A DNA stretch of 64,000 nucleotides, taken from positions 11,074,330 to 11,138,329 of the forward strand of contig NC_058150.1 in assembly GCF_011075055.1 (NCBI RefSeq), read 5' to 3'. Under the pieces are notes generated by a model, which was given only the letters and a program-made list of their open reading frames with translations, did no database searches and was not told the origin of the DNA. Position numbers and translations under genes: made by a program. Every line of letters starts with the position of its first letter. The stretch's first letter is position 1. The DNA is from Mangifera indica. Taxonomy: Eukaryota > Streptophyta > Magnoliopsida > Sapindales > Anacardiaceae. This document shows, piece by piece, positions 46,833 to 59,129 of this stretch.

Positions 46833-48580
46833 TATAGGGTTTTCAAGGTGTCAATAACCAACAATGCAATAGATTTTAAAATTTCAAAAATTAAACCCTA
46901 AAAACCCCAATCAGGATACGCATTTTAAACATGAAATTCATGAACATACAAAACACTTATAGGGGGCTTTTAAATTTATACCTGTGTTGATAACTTTTTC
47001 CACCTGCACGTAGCTAGAGAAAGTACATTATCCAACCATCACAAGGCGGAGCCTTAGTATCCACATGGAGCACGAACATGAAAAATGAAATCTTGGGGAA
47101 AAGGCTACAAGGGCTCTTGGTTGAAATTACTTTCATGGCAAAAAGAGAGAGTACAAAACCAATGACTAGGTTTTATATGTGTTCTATATTTATTATTAAA
47201 TTTACATAAAAAAACATGTCTAATATATGCACAGGTATCCAAGCACGGCTAGAATTCCAAGTGCACACGACACCCTCAACATATAGATGCACAACTGGCA
47301 TGAAAGGTTGTTTGGCCGACATCCATTAAGCCATTTACACGATCAGCATCACTTGTGTGTGCCAGCAAGCATATCCAGAGCTTGCGCGGCTGACACACAA
47401 ATGTGTGCTAACCAACATGGCGAAGAAAAACTTGCATAATTAGAACTATATGTGTGTGATAGCCAGCATGTTTTCTTTCTTCATGGTGTCAATTGATATC
47501 ATGCATTTGCACGATTGACACCTCTTTCAATAAGTGCACAACTAGCACTTGGTCAAGATATGGTCAAATTGAGTCTTCTCAACCCATTAGTCAATAAGCA
47601 TCAATTCCTCCAAGTTCGATTTAACTTTTTTATGCGTTTGACCCATAAGTTTTCTATCAAGTTAAAAATATCTAGATTCGAGATAAATTTAGACACAAAT
47701 TAAGACTAACCTCTAGTAAAGCATCATGACCCTTTTATAACATCACAATTATGTGAAATTCAATCCTTTCGTCAACTAATATCTCTTGAGGCTAAGACAT
47801 TAAAATGTGTCTATCTCAATAGTTCCTTGATATGAACTGATACACATTAATGACTAACACAGATTAGGCTACAACCTCATCTCACTATAGCCATAAATTC
47901 AAGCATTCATAAATGTTATTTAGTATTCTCAAGTAAGATATCTTCTTTTATGTTGAAGAATGACAAATCTTATATCAATCAACCATAGTCTTATATATGT
48001 CACGATATGGCTAATTACCATCTTTATAGTTACCCCAATTATGACAGCACGTTAAATAGCGTTAAACTATATTGATCCTTATACGAGATGGTCTAATGAC
48101 CTCAAGTCAAAAGATCATATACACCCACAGTGTTCAGAAGATTTATTCCATAGATATTAAAAACAACCATCCATATGGATATCCTTTGATTGAGTACTCC
48201 GATAAACATGTCTACAATGTGCATCCATATGTTGCACCAAGCTATCTACAACAACTTTGAAACATGAGAACTATCACCACTTTTGTTGGGATCGCTCAAC
48301 ACTATGATAATCTCATCATCATTACACATGTCTTCATTCATTGCAATGTTGGGATTACAAACGTTTTTAGAATGACCACTTAATATGTACATAAGGTTCT
48401 TATGATCAATCGTCTGATCCCTTTATCATAGTTTTACAATTCTAAAGGCATGTTATGCATACAATCATATAAATAAACAACATATGAATGGAATAACAAT
48501 AAACCCTTTTATTGATGATTAATATAAAATTACATCCATAAACACCAAATTCGATTGGCTCTAAAGCACTTATCCTAATA
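46833..48580 (-). mobile_element. Copia C3/C4 3' LTR
   Basis: A full-length, 1,748-bp LTR in minus orientation. Its inner-strand end is TATAGGGTTTTC at 46,833 and its start, TATTAGGATAAG on the minus strand, is at 48,580 beside the purine tract. The five bases outside it (46,828-46,832) are CTTAT, the complement of ATAAG at 54,728-54,732. Its partner 5' LTR is at 54,733-56,541, now in the opposite orientation. Confidence 0.8.
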
Positions 48581-50330
48581 ATCTCTTACTTACACTATAG
48601 TCAATCAGTCATTTATCTAATTTCAATCTTAGCTACATGTCTATCATGCTTCTGCTACAATAAAGGCTTTGTCAATAAGTTAGCCAAATTATCATCTATA
48701 TCAATCCTTGTTGTCTGTACGTCATCTCATTGAACATTCTACCAATCTAAGTATGTATTTAGACCTTTGATGAGACCATAACTCTTTTGTCTGAGCAATT
48801 GCTCTATTGTTGTCAAAATGGTGCTTAATCAGCTCAGTGAAAATCGAAATCACTCAAAGTTCAGTCATGAACTTTTTGATTCGTATAGCTTTTTTTATCG
48901 CCTCTAAGAGAGCAATATACTTAGACTCTATTGTAAAATTAGCCACGATACTTCGCTTAAAGCTTTTCCAACTAACTGCATTACCATTCAAACAAAACAT
49001 AAATCCTAATTGGGATTTGAAATCATCTCAATCAATTTGAAAACTGACATCACTATAGCCTCTTATAATGAGTTTAGATACCCTTCTATAAATTAAGAAT
49101 GCAACCTTAGTCCTTCTCAAGTACTTTAGAATATTCTTGATAAACATCTAGTGTTTTTCACCTAGATCAGATTGATATCTGCTCATACATAGCATGGTGT
49201 ACACAATTGATACTCTAATTGAAGCATATAGGATCTTACTCATCTTATTTCTCTTAGATTGTGTATTTGGACACATATTTTTTAAAAGATATATACCATG
49301 AGACATGGGTAAAAATCCTTTCTTGGATTCTTCTATATAGAATTTAGTTAATATCTTGTCTATGTACATGTTTTGACTCAGGCCCAACAGTCTACGCTCT
49401 CTATCTCAATAAATTTTAATCCTAAAAATATAGATTACTTCTCCTAAGTCTTTCATGGAGAAACACTTAGATAACCAAGTCCTCACCAGTTGAAAGTTCA
49501 ATATGTCATTTCCAAAAATCAAAATGTCATCAACATACAATACAAAAAATGTAATCACACTCCCACTAACTTCTTGTACACATATGTTTCATAATCATTT
49601 TTTATGAATCTGAACTCGTGAACAATTTCATCAAATGAATATTCCAACTTCTCGAAGTCTACTTATGTTTATAAATGGACTTTTCTAGCTTGCATACTTT
49701 GTCTGCTTGTCCAATAAGAGTGAAACCATCATATTATACCATATAAACATCCTTTACAAGGTTACCATTTAGGAAAGTAGTATTGACATCCATATGAAAG
49801 ATTTCATAGTCATAGTATGTAGTATAACAAGTATAATCCTAATAGCCTTAACCATGGTGACTAGCGAAAATGTTTCATCATAGTCGATGTCATACTTCTA
49901 AATAAAACCTTTGGCAACCAATCATGTTTTATGGGTGTGCATGTTACCTTTCATGTCAATTTTCCTTTTGAAAACCCATTTGCACCCTACATGTTTTACT
50001 CATTCAAGTGCATCCATTAAAGTCCATACTTAGTTCTGGTACATAAAGTCTATTTTAGATTTTGTGGCATCTAACCATTTATCAGAATCTGGACTTGAAA
50101 TAGCCTCATCGTAAGTCTTAGGGTCATCATCATTGATAACTCATATAATACTATACTGAGTAAAGAGAAAACAGAATCTTTCTGGCTCTTAACGTACTCA
50201 TTTATACCTATATAGCTCTTGTGTGTATTTAAATTGTTCCAATAAAGTGAAAGAACTTTCTCATCCTATCTAACATTTGTAGTATCTTACGTTTTAAAAA
50301 CTTCATTGAGTTCCATTTTTCTTCCATTAG
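48581..50330 (-). pseudogene. Copia C3/C4 RNase H and reverse transcriptase
   Basis: Minus strand, reading right to left. The reverse transcriptase is at about 50,000-49,400, with KTDIKSN-type and FHMDVNTTFLNGNLVKDVYM-like blocks at about 49,800. An intact YVDD box lies at 49,526-49,537, the only copy here that keeps it. SQNMYIDKILTKFYIEESKK follows (49,387-49,300), then RNase H (about 49,090-48,820) with a mutated ESKYIALLEA-type block, and the end of the region at the purine tract (48,581-48,595). Stops and frameshifts are common, but this is the least eroded polymerase here. Confidence 0.78.
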
Positions 50331-51240
50331 TTCTCTAAAGAATAAATTCATTTTCAAGGAACATATTGGTGCAAACAACAAAAACTTTTTGCTCATTCGG
50401 GAGATAAAAGTAGTATCCCTTAGTAGCCTTCAAGTATCCCATAAAGATACACTTTTTAGACTTAACAGTTAGCTTATTTAAAGTCAATTTCTTGACATAA
50501 GTTTCACAGCCCCATATAGAGCTTTATTCATAAACTTAGATGGGACATGGTTTAGTGTATAGGTCACAGTTTTTAAGGCATGGCCTAAGAAAAACATGGA
50601 TAGATTGGTAAAACTCATCATAAACTTGACCATTTTCTTTAAGGTCTTATTCTCTTATTCAATTACACCATTATGTTGTGGAGTACCAAAAGGAGTGAGT
50701 TAAGATACTATCCCATTTTCCTTTAAGTATTGTCTAAATTCAGCAATTAGGTATTCACCTCTTCGATCATTTCAGAGGATTTTAAGTTGTTTCCCAAGTT
50801 GTTTTTCTATGTCGTTCTTAAATTCTTTAAATTTACCAAACCATTCAGACTTGTGTTTCATCAAAACACATAGTCATATCTATTGAAGTCATTAATAAAT
50901 GTGAAGAAATAGGTTTCCTTATAACTGCTAATACTATTATCGACCTACACACATCATTGTGTATGATCCTTAATAGTTTGGTTGCCCTTTCATTATGTCT
51001 AGTGAAGAGTGTTTTAGTCATCTTACCCAATAAATACTATTTGCATCCATCATATGACTAAAAATCAAATGATTGCAAGATTCTTTGTTCAAAAAGTTTT
51101 GATATACATTTCTATCTAATGTGGCCTAGCCTATAATGCCACAAATATGTGGTATTTAGATTATTCAATTTTAATCATTTATTATTTTGTGCATTAAGAT
51201 TTTCATTATCCAATTTTAGAATATATAAACTATTATGCAA
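50331..51240 (-). pseudogene. Copia C3/C4 integrase, degenerate
   Basis: The minus-strand integrase region includes the pre-integrase zinc segment near 51,100-51,030 and LGKMTKTLFTRHNERATKLL (51,030-50,950). The core has KHKSEWFGKFKEFKN-type residues (about 50,860-50,820) and an ILKSSEMIEEVNT-like block that has lost the usual SDRGGEY motif (about 50,780). NGVI-type and Phe-rich blocks follow (about 50,690-50,600), then the linker to about 50,340. Several stops. Confidence 0.72.
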
Positions 51241-52339
51241 TTAAGCGGTTTTATAAAAAATATTATTTAAGCTGATAGTTATAATACCATTAGTAATCAA
51301 AAATAAATATCCCTTTTTGTCTAAAATAGATATAAAAACCAGGTTTCTAAAAATATAAGGAATATAATAAAAAAAAATTAATTCCAAAACTAGCCCAATA
51401 GGCAACATAAGATAATAAATCCCTACAACTAACGTAGCAACATCTGTTATATTTCCAACATATAGGTCAAGCTTTTCTTTGGCAAGCAATCTACTCTAGT
51501 GTAGTCCTTACATATCAGAACAAATATAAAGACCACATCTTGTGTCTACAACCTATGATGAACAAAAAGAATAGTTTATATCAATGACAAACATATTTGA
51601 AAAAGAGGTTTTAGGTGATTTCTTCTTCTTCTTGTTCTCTAGAAAAGTCTTACAATGTCTCCTCTAGTGACCTACCTCTTCATAATAGAAGTAAACAACT
51701 TTTCCCTTCCCTACACCACTTATAGGCTGACTAGTAATATTTGGCTGTTTTTTTTATTTAGGTTTGGGCTTAGACTTAGCCTTGTCATTGCCTTTGGCCT
51801 TAACTTTTTATGTTTAAGCTTCAACCACAAGTAGATTAGTTGAAGCTTTTTTTTGTATTTCTTTTTTAGCGTGCTTAAACATATACAACAATTCCTCATG
51901 GGTTTTCTCCTTTCGTTTAGTTGAAATTCATAATAAAATTAGCCTATGATTTAGGAAAGAATTTTAGCACCAGGTCAATAGTAAACTTATTATCCATGAT
52001 GAAGTCCAAGCTTGCCAATCATTCAATATAACCCATCATCTTAACCATATGAATGTCAACTTATCCTTCCTTAGAGAGTTTGCAATCAAACAACACACTT
52101 TTCACCTCATATCGTTCATCTCTTATACAAATGCCATATAACTCTCAAAAGTGTGCAAGTATAGATTGCACATCTATTTTCTCATTTTGTTTTTGAAGCT
52201 CAGGTGATATGAAAATCAACATGAGGCACTAAACTTTCATGAAGTCATAAAGATACTTATTAAAAATATTCATTTGCTCTTGGGTGGCATTGGGACCAAG
52301 TTGAAGGGCCAATGACCCCTCAAAGATGTACAACATTTT
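51241..52339 (-). pseudogene. Copia C3/C4 gag and protease, degenerate
   Basis: The protease-like frame is 51,489-51,241 (LDLYVGNITDVATLVVGIYY, FRNLVFISILDKKGYLF). The zinc knuckle and Lys-rich part lie at about 51,830-51,640 and the UBN2-like gag at about 52,330-51,840, with MNFN-type and LEELLYMFK-type blocks. It is homologous to gag of the copies at 23.5 and 27 kb. Many frame breaks. Confidence 0.72.
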
Positions 52340-52684
52340 CTCCTTAACAAAATAATCTAAGACTATTTTCCTTTCCAAGAATTAATTGATATGTTAGATT
52401 TGGCATAGTGTTTTTGTGATCTACAATTTATAGATTAGAGAATTTACAATTTTATTTAATGATTAATATTCATTTTAATTACATATTTAATAATTAAAAT
52501 GCTCCCACTATTTTCTTCAAGTCAATAGCTATCACTATTAAACTTGGGAAGTTTTGATGAACTTTCTAGTGGATCGAGATCCCATCACATTAATCCTTCC
52601 TTTCGCTTTGGTGAACAATTTCAAATTAATCGAACAAGTAAATTTCAAATTAATCGCCAAAGGTCCATAATCTCAAGACAGGTT
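52340..52684 (-). other. Copia C3/C4 leader, distal part
   Basis: Minus-strand leader sequence next to gag. It has a short local duplication (TTTCAAATTAATCG at about 52,619 and 52,643). It stops abruptly at 52,684 after CTCAAGACAGGTT. The leader sequence that should follow is found at 58,094 reading leftwards, in the inverted block. Confidence 0.7.
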
Positions 52685-54345
52685 GTTTGATAATGAAATT
52701 TTAGTGTTTCACTTTTACATGTATGATTTAGGATTGTTTAGATATAACAGTGATGATTTATATGATATGTTTGATTTAATATGCAATTGTGATGAACCAT
52801 ATGCTTGCCTAGCCTTTTGATTGTATGGAATTGATGAAATTAAAGTTTATATACATATAAGTAATAATGTGTGTGTATGTTCTTGTATGCTTATGATGGA
52901 TTTTAGTGGATTAGGTGTGAAAAAGACTGTCTATTTTATGTATATACATTAAGAATTGTATCAACATGACAATGGTATGAATGTTATGTGTTTTGGCTTG
53001 ATAGTGCAATAATGCCTAAAAGTGATCGTATATAGATGGTAATGAATGTTTTCCAATGCATATGCCTATTTAGGGCGTTTTAGAGATATGGTTGGAACTA
53101 GTTGGTATGGTTATAGTGCTTGTGTTATGTTTTTGTAATGTAGAAACCCTTAGAACATGAATTCCAGATTGTGACATGCAGTGTCATATGGCTCCATACA
53201 CTCCTATATGTCGTTCCAAAAATTTCCAAAGTCTAATATTACTATGCTCGTTTTGAGGGAAGACATGCATGGTCGTATTGTATAAGACATACAACTATGT
53301 ATGACTTTCTAAAAGTAAATGACGTGTGTGACTGAAAACAAATAGTTTGTACGTGTGCATCATTATGCATGAGAGTGAGTCTAAGTTATCCCTTGTGTGT
53401 ATCTACTCTATGCATGACTATATGTTGATTGACACACACCCGTGTTTATAGGTTAGGAGGCACATAAGTGTGGGTGAAGAAGCACATGATTGTGTACCCT
53501 TAGACAAAGATAAAAGATGATTATACCCTAGGTTATGCCCATAAAAAAATAAGAGACAAATAAGAAGAATAATAAGCAACTAAAGAATATTCAAAAAAGA
53601 CTTAGTATAGAAGCTCGACTATGTGGATGATAACACAAGCTTGAACCAAATCAAATTCAAATTAAAAGTCAACAACCTTAAGGCTAATGTCACACATTTA
53701 GATAATCACCAACTATATGAGTAAGTGACGAGAATTGTGAAGGCAATAAGGGTTGGATACTTATAAGATGTATCATGCACTCGGTGCCAAGACATATAGC
53801 CACCTAATTCAATTGAGGTGTGTATGGTAAGGATATGACTTTTAGATATTCCTTATGTGATTAGTGAGATGCATCACATATATACCTAAGGTAAGGGCCA
53901 TTTCTGGATGGCTAGTTAATAGTTTCGATCAACTTATGTGATAAGGAAAGGAGTTACTATCAAAGATGTCCTTATATGATCAAGATGTCCTAATTAGTTA
54001 AAGTAATAAGCTATTTCGCATGTGCATAAGGTAAAATAGTAGCTTTCACTAAGACATCAGATATGTTAATTCCAACTTAGGTCTTCTCAGTTTTTGTAGA
54101 TGATTTATGCCAAGACACTGAGGTGTTATAATGTGACCATATTTAGCTTATGAATAGAACATAAATTTTAACATCAATTTATTCATATTAGTTTTGGGCT
54201 CAAAAAGGTCACACTTACTGAGTTCTACTCGCGTATTTTCTTCCATATGTTTTGTAGGTAAAGGTAAGTAGTAGGGCAGACAGGGGATCTAAGGGTCTAG
54301 CAAGTAGTTGCATGAGGGAAAGGGGGAGCTTGTGACATTTTAGTT
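52685..54345 (+). mobile_element. Gypsy (Tekay-style) LTR fragment, inside the inverted block
   Basis: Non-coding sequence with LTR character: repeated ACACATGATTGTGT-like and GACCATACA-type motifs (about 53,160-53,500) and a TACTGAGTTCTACTCGCGTAT...TTTTGTAGGTAAAGGTAAG block (about 54,217-54,270), in the style of the 3' part of Tekay/Del LTRs. Its left edge at 52,685 appears to continue the LTR-like sequence at 58,095-58,560 when the block is turned round. No gene in it. Confidence 0.45.
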
Positions 54346-54365
54346 TTTTTTATTAGACATACAAC

Positions 54366-54396
<31 letters not shown>

Positions 54397-54397
54397 T
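54366..54397. repeat. ATT trinucleotide microsatellite
   Basis: About ten perfect ATT units. A likely polymorphic simple repeat. Confidence 0.9.
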
Positions 54398-54559
54398 TCA
54401 GACACAGTGATTACTCATGATTTATATAGTTATTTTATATTAGAGATTTTCAGATACTGATTATTTTATGCGTTTTGATTAATAAAGTGGTTATTTTTAT
54501 TACATCATTTTTTTACATGCTTTCTGATTATGATCATGCATTAATAGTTCTAAATAGTT

Positions 54560-54732
54560 TAATCATGTATGTCTCTTTAGATCATATTCCTATAAAGGGT
54601 ATATATCTAAAAAGAGGTGTTACAATATTTGTTGACAAGCTCCCAAAATACTCACATTTCATGGGTTTAACACATCCTTTTATAGTAGAAACAGTAGCAT
54701 AATTATTTTTTGACAATGTTTATAATTATAAG
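54560..54732 (+). pseudogene. Gypsy chromovirus F: integrase N-half of the core
   Basis: This reads VSLDHIPIKGIYLKRGVT, then IFVDKLPKYSHFMGLTHPF and a broken LFFDNVYNYK at 54,732, immediately before a Copia LTR. These are the first integrase-core blocks of Ty3/Gypsy (DF-x-x-GLP, VDRLTKY-x-HF). The next expected residues, KLHGMP, are exactly those that begin the minus-strand fragment ending at 46,832. It is on the opposite strand to that fragment because the block is inverted. Confidence 0.78.
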
Positions 54733-56541
54733 TGTTAGGGTAGATGTCCTAAAGTTAATTGAATTTGGCGTTTGTAAATGTAATTTTATATCAATCATAA
54801 AAAAAGGATTTGTTGTTATTTAATTTATGTGTTATTTATTTATGTGATTGTATGAATAATATGCCCTTAAAATTATAGAACTGTAACAAGAGGATCAAAC
54901 AATTTATCATGAGAACCATATGCACACATTAAGTAGCCATTCTAGAAATGTTTGTAATCCAAACATTGAAAAGAATAAAGGCATGTGTAATGATGATGAG
55001 ATTATCATAGTGTTGAGCAACCCAACCAAAAGTGACACATGTGTCAAAGTTGTTATAGATAGTCTGGTATAGCACATGGATGCATGTTGTAGACATGTTC
55101 ATCAAATTGATCTGATCAGAGGATATCCATATGAATAGTTATTTTAGTGTTTATGGAATAAATCTTTTAAACACTACGGATGTATGTGATCCTTTAAGTT
55201 GAGGTTGCCAGACCATTTCCTATAAGGATCTCTATGGTTTCACTTTACCAACATGTCATCATAATTGTGGTAACCATAAAGATAGTAATCAGTTGTACTG
55301 TGAAATATATGGAGGCTATGGTTGATCAATAAAGGATTTGTCACTCCATAGCATAAGAAAAGATATTTCATATGAGAATATTGAATGACATCGATAACTA
55401 CTTGAATCTGTGGCCATAGTGGGATGAGGTTGCAGCTTAATCTATTTTAGTTATTGATGTGTATCAGTTCATACTGAGAAACCACTAAGAAAAACATATT
55501 TCTATGTCTTAGCCTTAAGAGATATTAGTTAATAAAATGATCAAATTACACATAATTGTAATGTTGTAAAAGCTTAAAAAATGTTCAGTTAACCATAATG
55601 CTTTGCTAGAGGCCAATCTTGGTCTATCTTTGGATTCATCCTGAATCAGACACTATCGATTCAATATAGAGCATATGAGTTACACACGTAAAAGAGTTGA
55701 ATCAAACTCATAGCAGTGAATCATTTGTTGATAATCTTGGTGTTCAAGGGTGAGAAAGAAACCATGTATAAACTAAGTTTGCCAAATGGGTTCAAAGGAT
55801 TTGGTTTGACCATGTCTTGACTAAGTGCCAGTTGTGCACTTAGTGAGAGAGGTGTTAGCCATGCAAATGCATAATGTCGACCGATGCCATAAAGAAAAAA
55901 CCATGTCAGTCATCACACATATATAGTGTCAGTTGTGCAAGTTTTTCCTAGCCATGTCGGTCAATACACATGTGTGCCAACCATGCAAGCCTTAGCCATC
56001 CCTGCTAGTTGGCACACACAAATGATATCGATCAGGAAAATGGCCTGATGGATGTCAATTGGACAATCTTTTATGGCAGTATTACATTTGTGTTGAGGGT
56101 GTTATGCACGCTTGAAATTCTAACTGTGCTCAGATACTTACACATATATAAGACATACTTTTTTGGAGAAATTTAATAACAAATATGAAATGCACATAAA
56201 CCCTAGCTACTGGTTTTGTACTCTCTCTTTCTGTTGTCAACAGTAATTCAATCAAAAGCCTTAGTAGCCTCTTCATCTAAATTTCCTCTTTCATGTTTAT
56301 GCTCCACATGGATACCAAGGCATTATCTCGTGAGGTTAGATTACATACTTTCTCTCGCCATATGAAGGTTGAAGGAGCCATCAATGTAGGTATAAATCTA
56401 AAAATACTTTATAAGTGTTTTATATGTTTATGAGTTTTATATTTAAAACAGGTATTTTGGCTAAGGTTTTCAAGGTTGTTTGATTTTTAAAATTTTAAAT
56501 TCTACTGCACTATCAATTATTGGTGTTTTGAAAACCCTACA
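54733..56541 (+). mobile_element. Copia C3/C4 5' LTR
   Basis: A full-length LTR of 1,809 bp. It starts TGTTAGGGTAGATGTCC and ends AAAACCCTACA, followed by a primer-binding site. The five bases before it are ATAAG (54,728-54,732). No coding content. Repeats with CATGT(C/G)-x-x-CACAC motifs lie at about 55,840-56,030. Confidence 0.82.
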
Positions 56542-56542
56542 G

Positions 56543-56554
56543 TGGTATCAAAAC
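56543..56554 (+). other. Primer-binding site of Copia C3/C4
   Basis: TGGTATCAAAAC, two mismatches from the initiator-Met tRNA complement TGGTATCAGAGC, one base after the LTR end. Confidence 0.75.
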
Positions 56555-58094
56555 CAAGGTTTAGCATAATTTTTCATAAAAATTATACCTGTATTATTTT
56601 GATTAATTTTATATGTTGGTTACATGTAATTGAAATTAATTATAACTAAATTGGTAAAAATGGTTTGTAGTCATGTTGTTGCACAATTTATTGAGTATCA
56701 TGTATAACATAAACTGTGTTAAATTATTGAGTGATGATTCATGTTTTTTGTTTGAGTTTTTTTTATATTTGCATGTTAAAGTTGGTTGAATACCATAAAT
56801 TTTATGTTGTTGTAAGAAATTGTTTTTGAATCTTGTTGTTTGCATGATTTGAGGATTGCTACTAGTATGAGTGTGGTTTACGTATTGTGTTTCCTCACCT
56901 TGGTGATTGGTTTTCTAAAAACTGGGAAATTTTTTAGATTTTTCATTGTTTGAAAAACCTAAAAAATTGGTTCTGAAAAACCTACCATGCATGATTGGCA
57001 CAAAATCGTGCATGGTAGTTGGTCGGGATGGTACCACTGACCACTTCACTTGGGCACAATGGAATTGCCATTGATATGCATGGCTGGACACTTCTTTTCC
57101 CAATCGTGCACTTTAGTTCTTCTAGTCGTGTCATGTGTAATTCTTCTAGCTATGCCACTATGTTCTTGTCATGTATGATTCTAGAATTTTGGTGAATTTC
57201 AAAAGCACAGTTGAACAATTTACCCGTATGTTCAACAAAGTTGAAAATATTAGTTTAGTCATGTTTTGTTGAACTAGGACTAAATTGACAATTTCTTGAG
57301 CTTGGGGGTTAAATGATTTTATAAAATTTCAAGGACCAAAATGTAATTTAACAGTTGGGACAATAATAATTAAATATTAATTTTAATTGATATGTATTTG
57401 TATGGATGTATGTAAGTATGATGCCCAGTACGGTTTTATTTTTATTTTATTTCATTTTTAGATTGTAATTTTAAATATGGTTTGTGCATCCTTCCTTTAT
57501 CCTCTTTCTTCTTTAGATTAGGTTGTTTTTATTTTCTTAGAAATTTGTAACTAGAAAACAAAGTCACATAATAATTGAAGATTAGAGATGAATGGATGAG
57601 TATGAAAACTCAAAGATAAAGATTTACCTAGGTTGACCAGTCAAACTCCTCTTGGCTCTAAGGGTTTGACACTAGTTATGTTTGTGTATTGGCACGTTTT
57701 ATTTTTAGATTGTAGAATGTATGTGTCAGTTTCATTTTGTAAATATCACCTAACATAAGACTAAAATTTGATGAGACTAAATAACAAAACCCTCAATTTA
57801 AATATTAAGTCTAAGATTTAATTGATGATTTCCAATATGACACTCTAATAAGCTCTTTGTCCATCAGAACATTGTTCATCAAAGTGAATGATACACTTTT
57901 ACCAGGTGAAAAATTAGGTGATGACCATCTTGGGTTCAACTTAACTAATGTAATTTACTTGTTCACCAAAGTGAAAGTAAAGTATGATTAGAGGCATGAG
58001 TAGGGCATGTATTTATCGATTCAAAGAGATGTACAGTATTCACCCTATTGATATCAAGAGTCATATTTGAGTTTACATAATTTGTTGGGTTAAC
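56555..58094 (+). other. Copia C3/C4 leader, proximal part
   Basis: Leader sequence homologous to 21,951-23,200. It stops at 58,094 (GGGTTAAC) in mid-leader. The continuing leader sequence is at 52,684 on the other strand. No gene. Confidence 0.7.
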
Positions 58095-58620
58095 AGGAAA
58101 GTCGTGCCACTTACTTGGATTTCAGTGAAAACCCTTCCTTTACACAGTTACAATGATTTTGGTGATTGATAACAACTCCTCAAGTGATGAAATTATTCCC
58201 TCTATCTATCACACTTTTAGTTTTTCGTGGTTGTGAAAGATATTATGAGAGAAATTAGGGTTATCGCATTTTATTTTAATTTTAGCATGTGATACATGGG
58301 TGTGTATAGGTCATACACGATCGTGTATCAAGTTGTATAACTAAAGCAGCTTCCTATTTTGTCGTGATCACAATCTAAATCTAAAATTTGACTTTCTGCT
58401 AACCATACACAATCATCAGTTGTGTATGTCTCCATACACGAGGCATGTACCTCTAAAAAATCATTATTCACTAAATTAAACTAAAAAAAGACTAAAATAC
58501 CCATTGGGTTTACCTATGGGTTACAAATACCCTTTTAGCAGAAGAAACTTTTTTCAATAGTACTAGATGTTAAGTTATAACAACATAGGCATCGAGAATT
58601 ACTTTTCGTTAGTCACTCAT
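58095..58620 (-). mobile_element. Gypsy (Tekay-style) LTR fragment
   Basis: Read on the minus strand this resembles the downstream LTR of D2, with ATACACGATCGTGTATGACC-type motifs, a CTAATTTCTCTC block and AAATCCAAGTAAGTGGCA. It ends at the inversion breakpoint, 58,095. Its probable continuation is at 52,685. Confidence 0.5.
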
Positions 58621-58660
58621 TTGTATATGTTTGATGATCTTTCTCATTACACTAGACTAA

Positions 58661-58990
58661 TTACATTAAAACTAACAGTTTATAAAATAATAATATAATA
58701 TCCTTGGTCTTGCACCATATCCAGTGGTTAGCTCTTATCAAATCAACATGTTGCAATACATCACAAATTGCCTTTGCCAAATTAGAATCAATTAGAGTTA
58801 AGTTATGAGTAAATGCATCCATGGCTTCTCTTAAGTCTTGACTTAGCTTAAGCCCAGGCAAAGTAGATCTAAAAGTGTGCTCAGAATCAATACATGGTTA
58901 CTTTTAGTATTCAAAACCTTTAAACACAATGAGGAGACTTTATTATCATTAATCCAACACTTAATGTCATTCTTGTAAAGGCCTCGAAGG
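58661..58990 (-). pseudogene. Unidentified coding-like fragment
   Basis: The minus-strand frame 58,861-58,661 reads as a plausible, non-repetitive protein (GLKLSQDLREAMDAFTHNLT, then SNLAKAICDVLQHVDLIRAN). Upstream on the same strand a VSSLCLKVLNTKSNHVLI-like stretch sits after a frame change. The composition is unlike the surrounding retroelements. It may be a fragment of a host gene carried by a transposable element, or an untypical piece of a retroelement gag. I do not recognise the family. Confidence 0.3.
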
Positions 58991-59129
58991 TAACTACATG
59001 GGCTCTTGTTGTCTGGGTTGGCTATAACGGCTTCAACAATATACCTTACTTTAGAGTCCCTAATGACCTTACAAGGAAGACTTAGTTATTATAAAGAATC
59101 GTTGTATCAAACAAACATTCATATAAATG

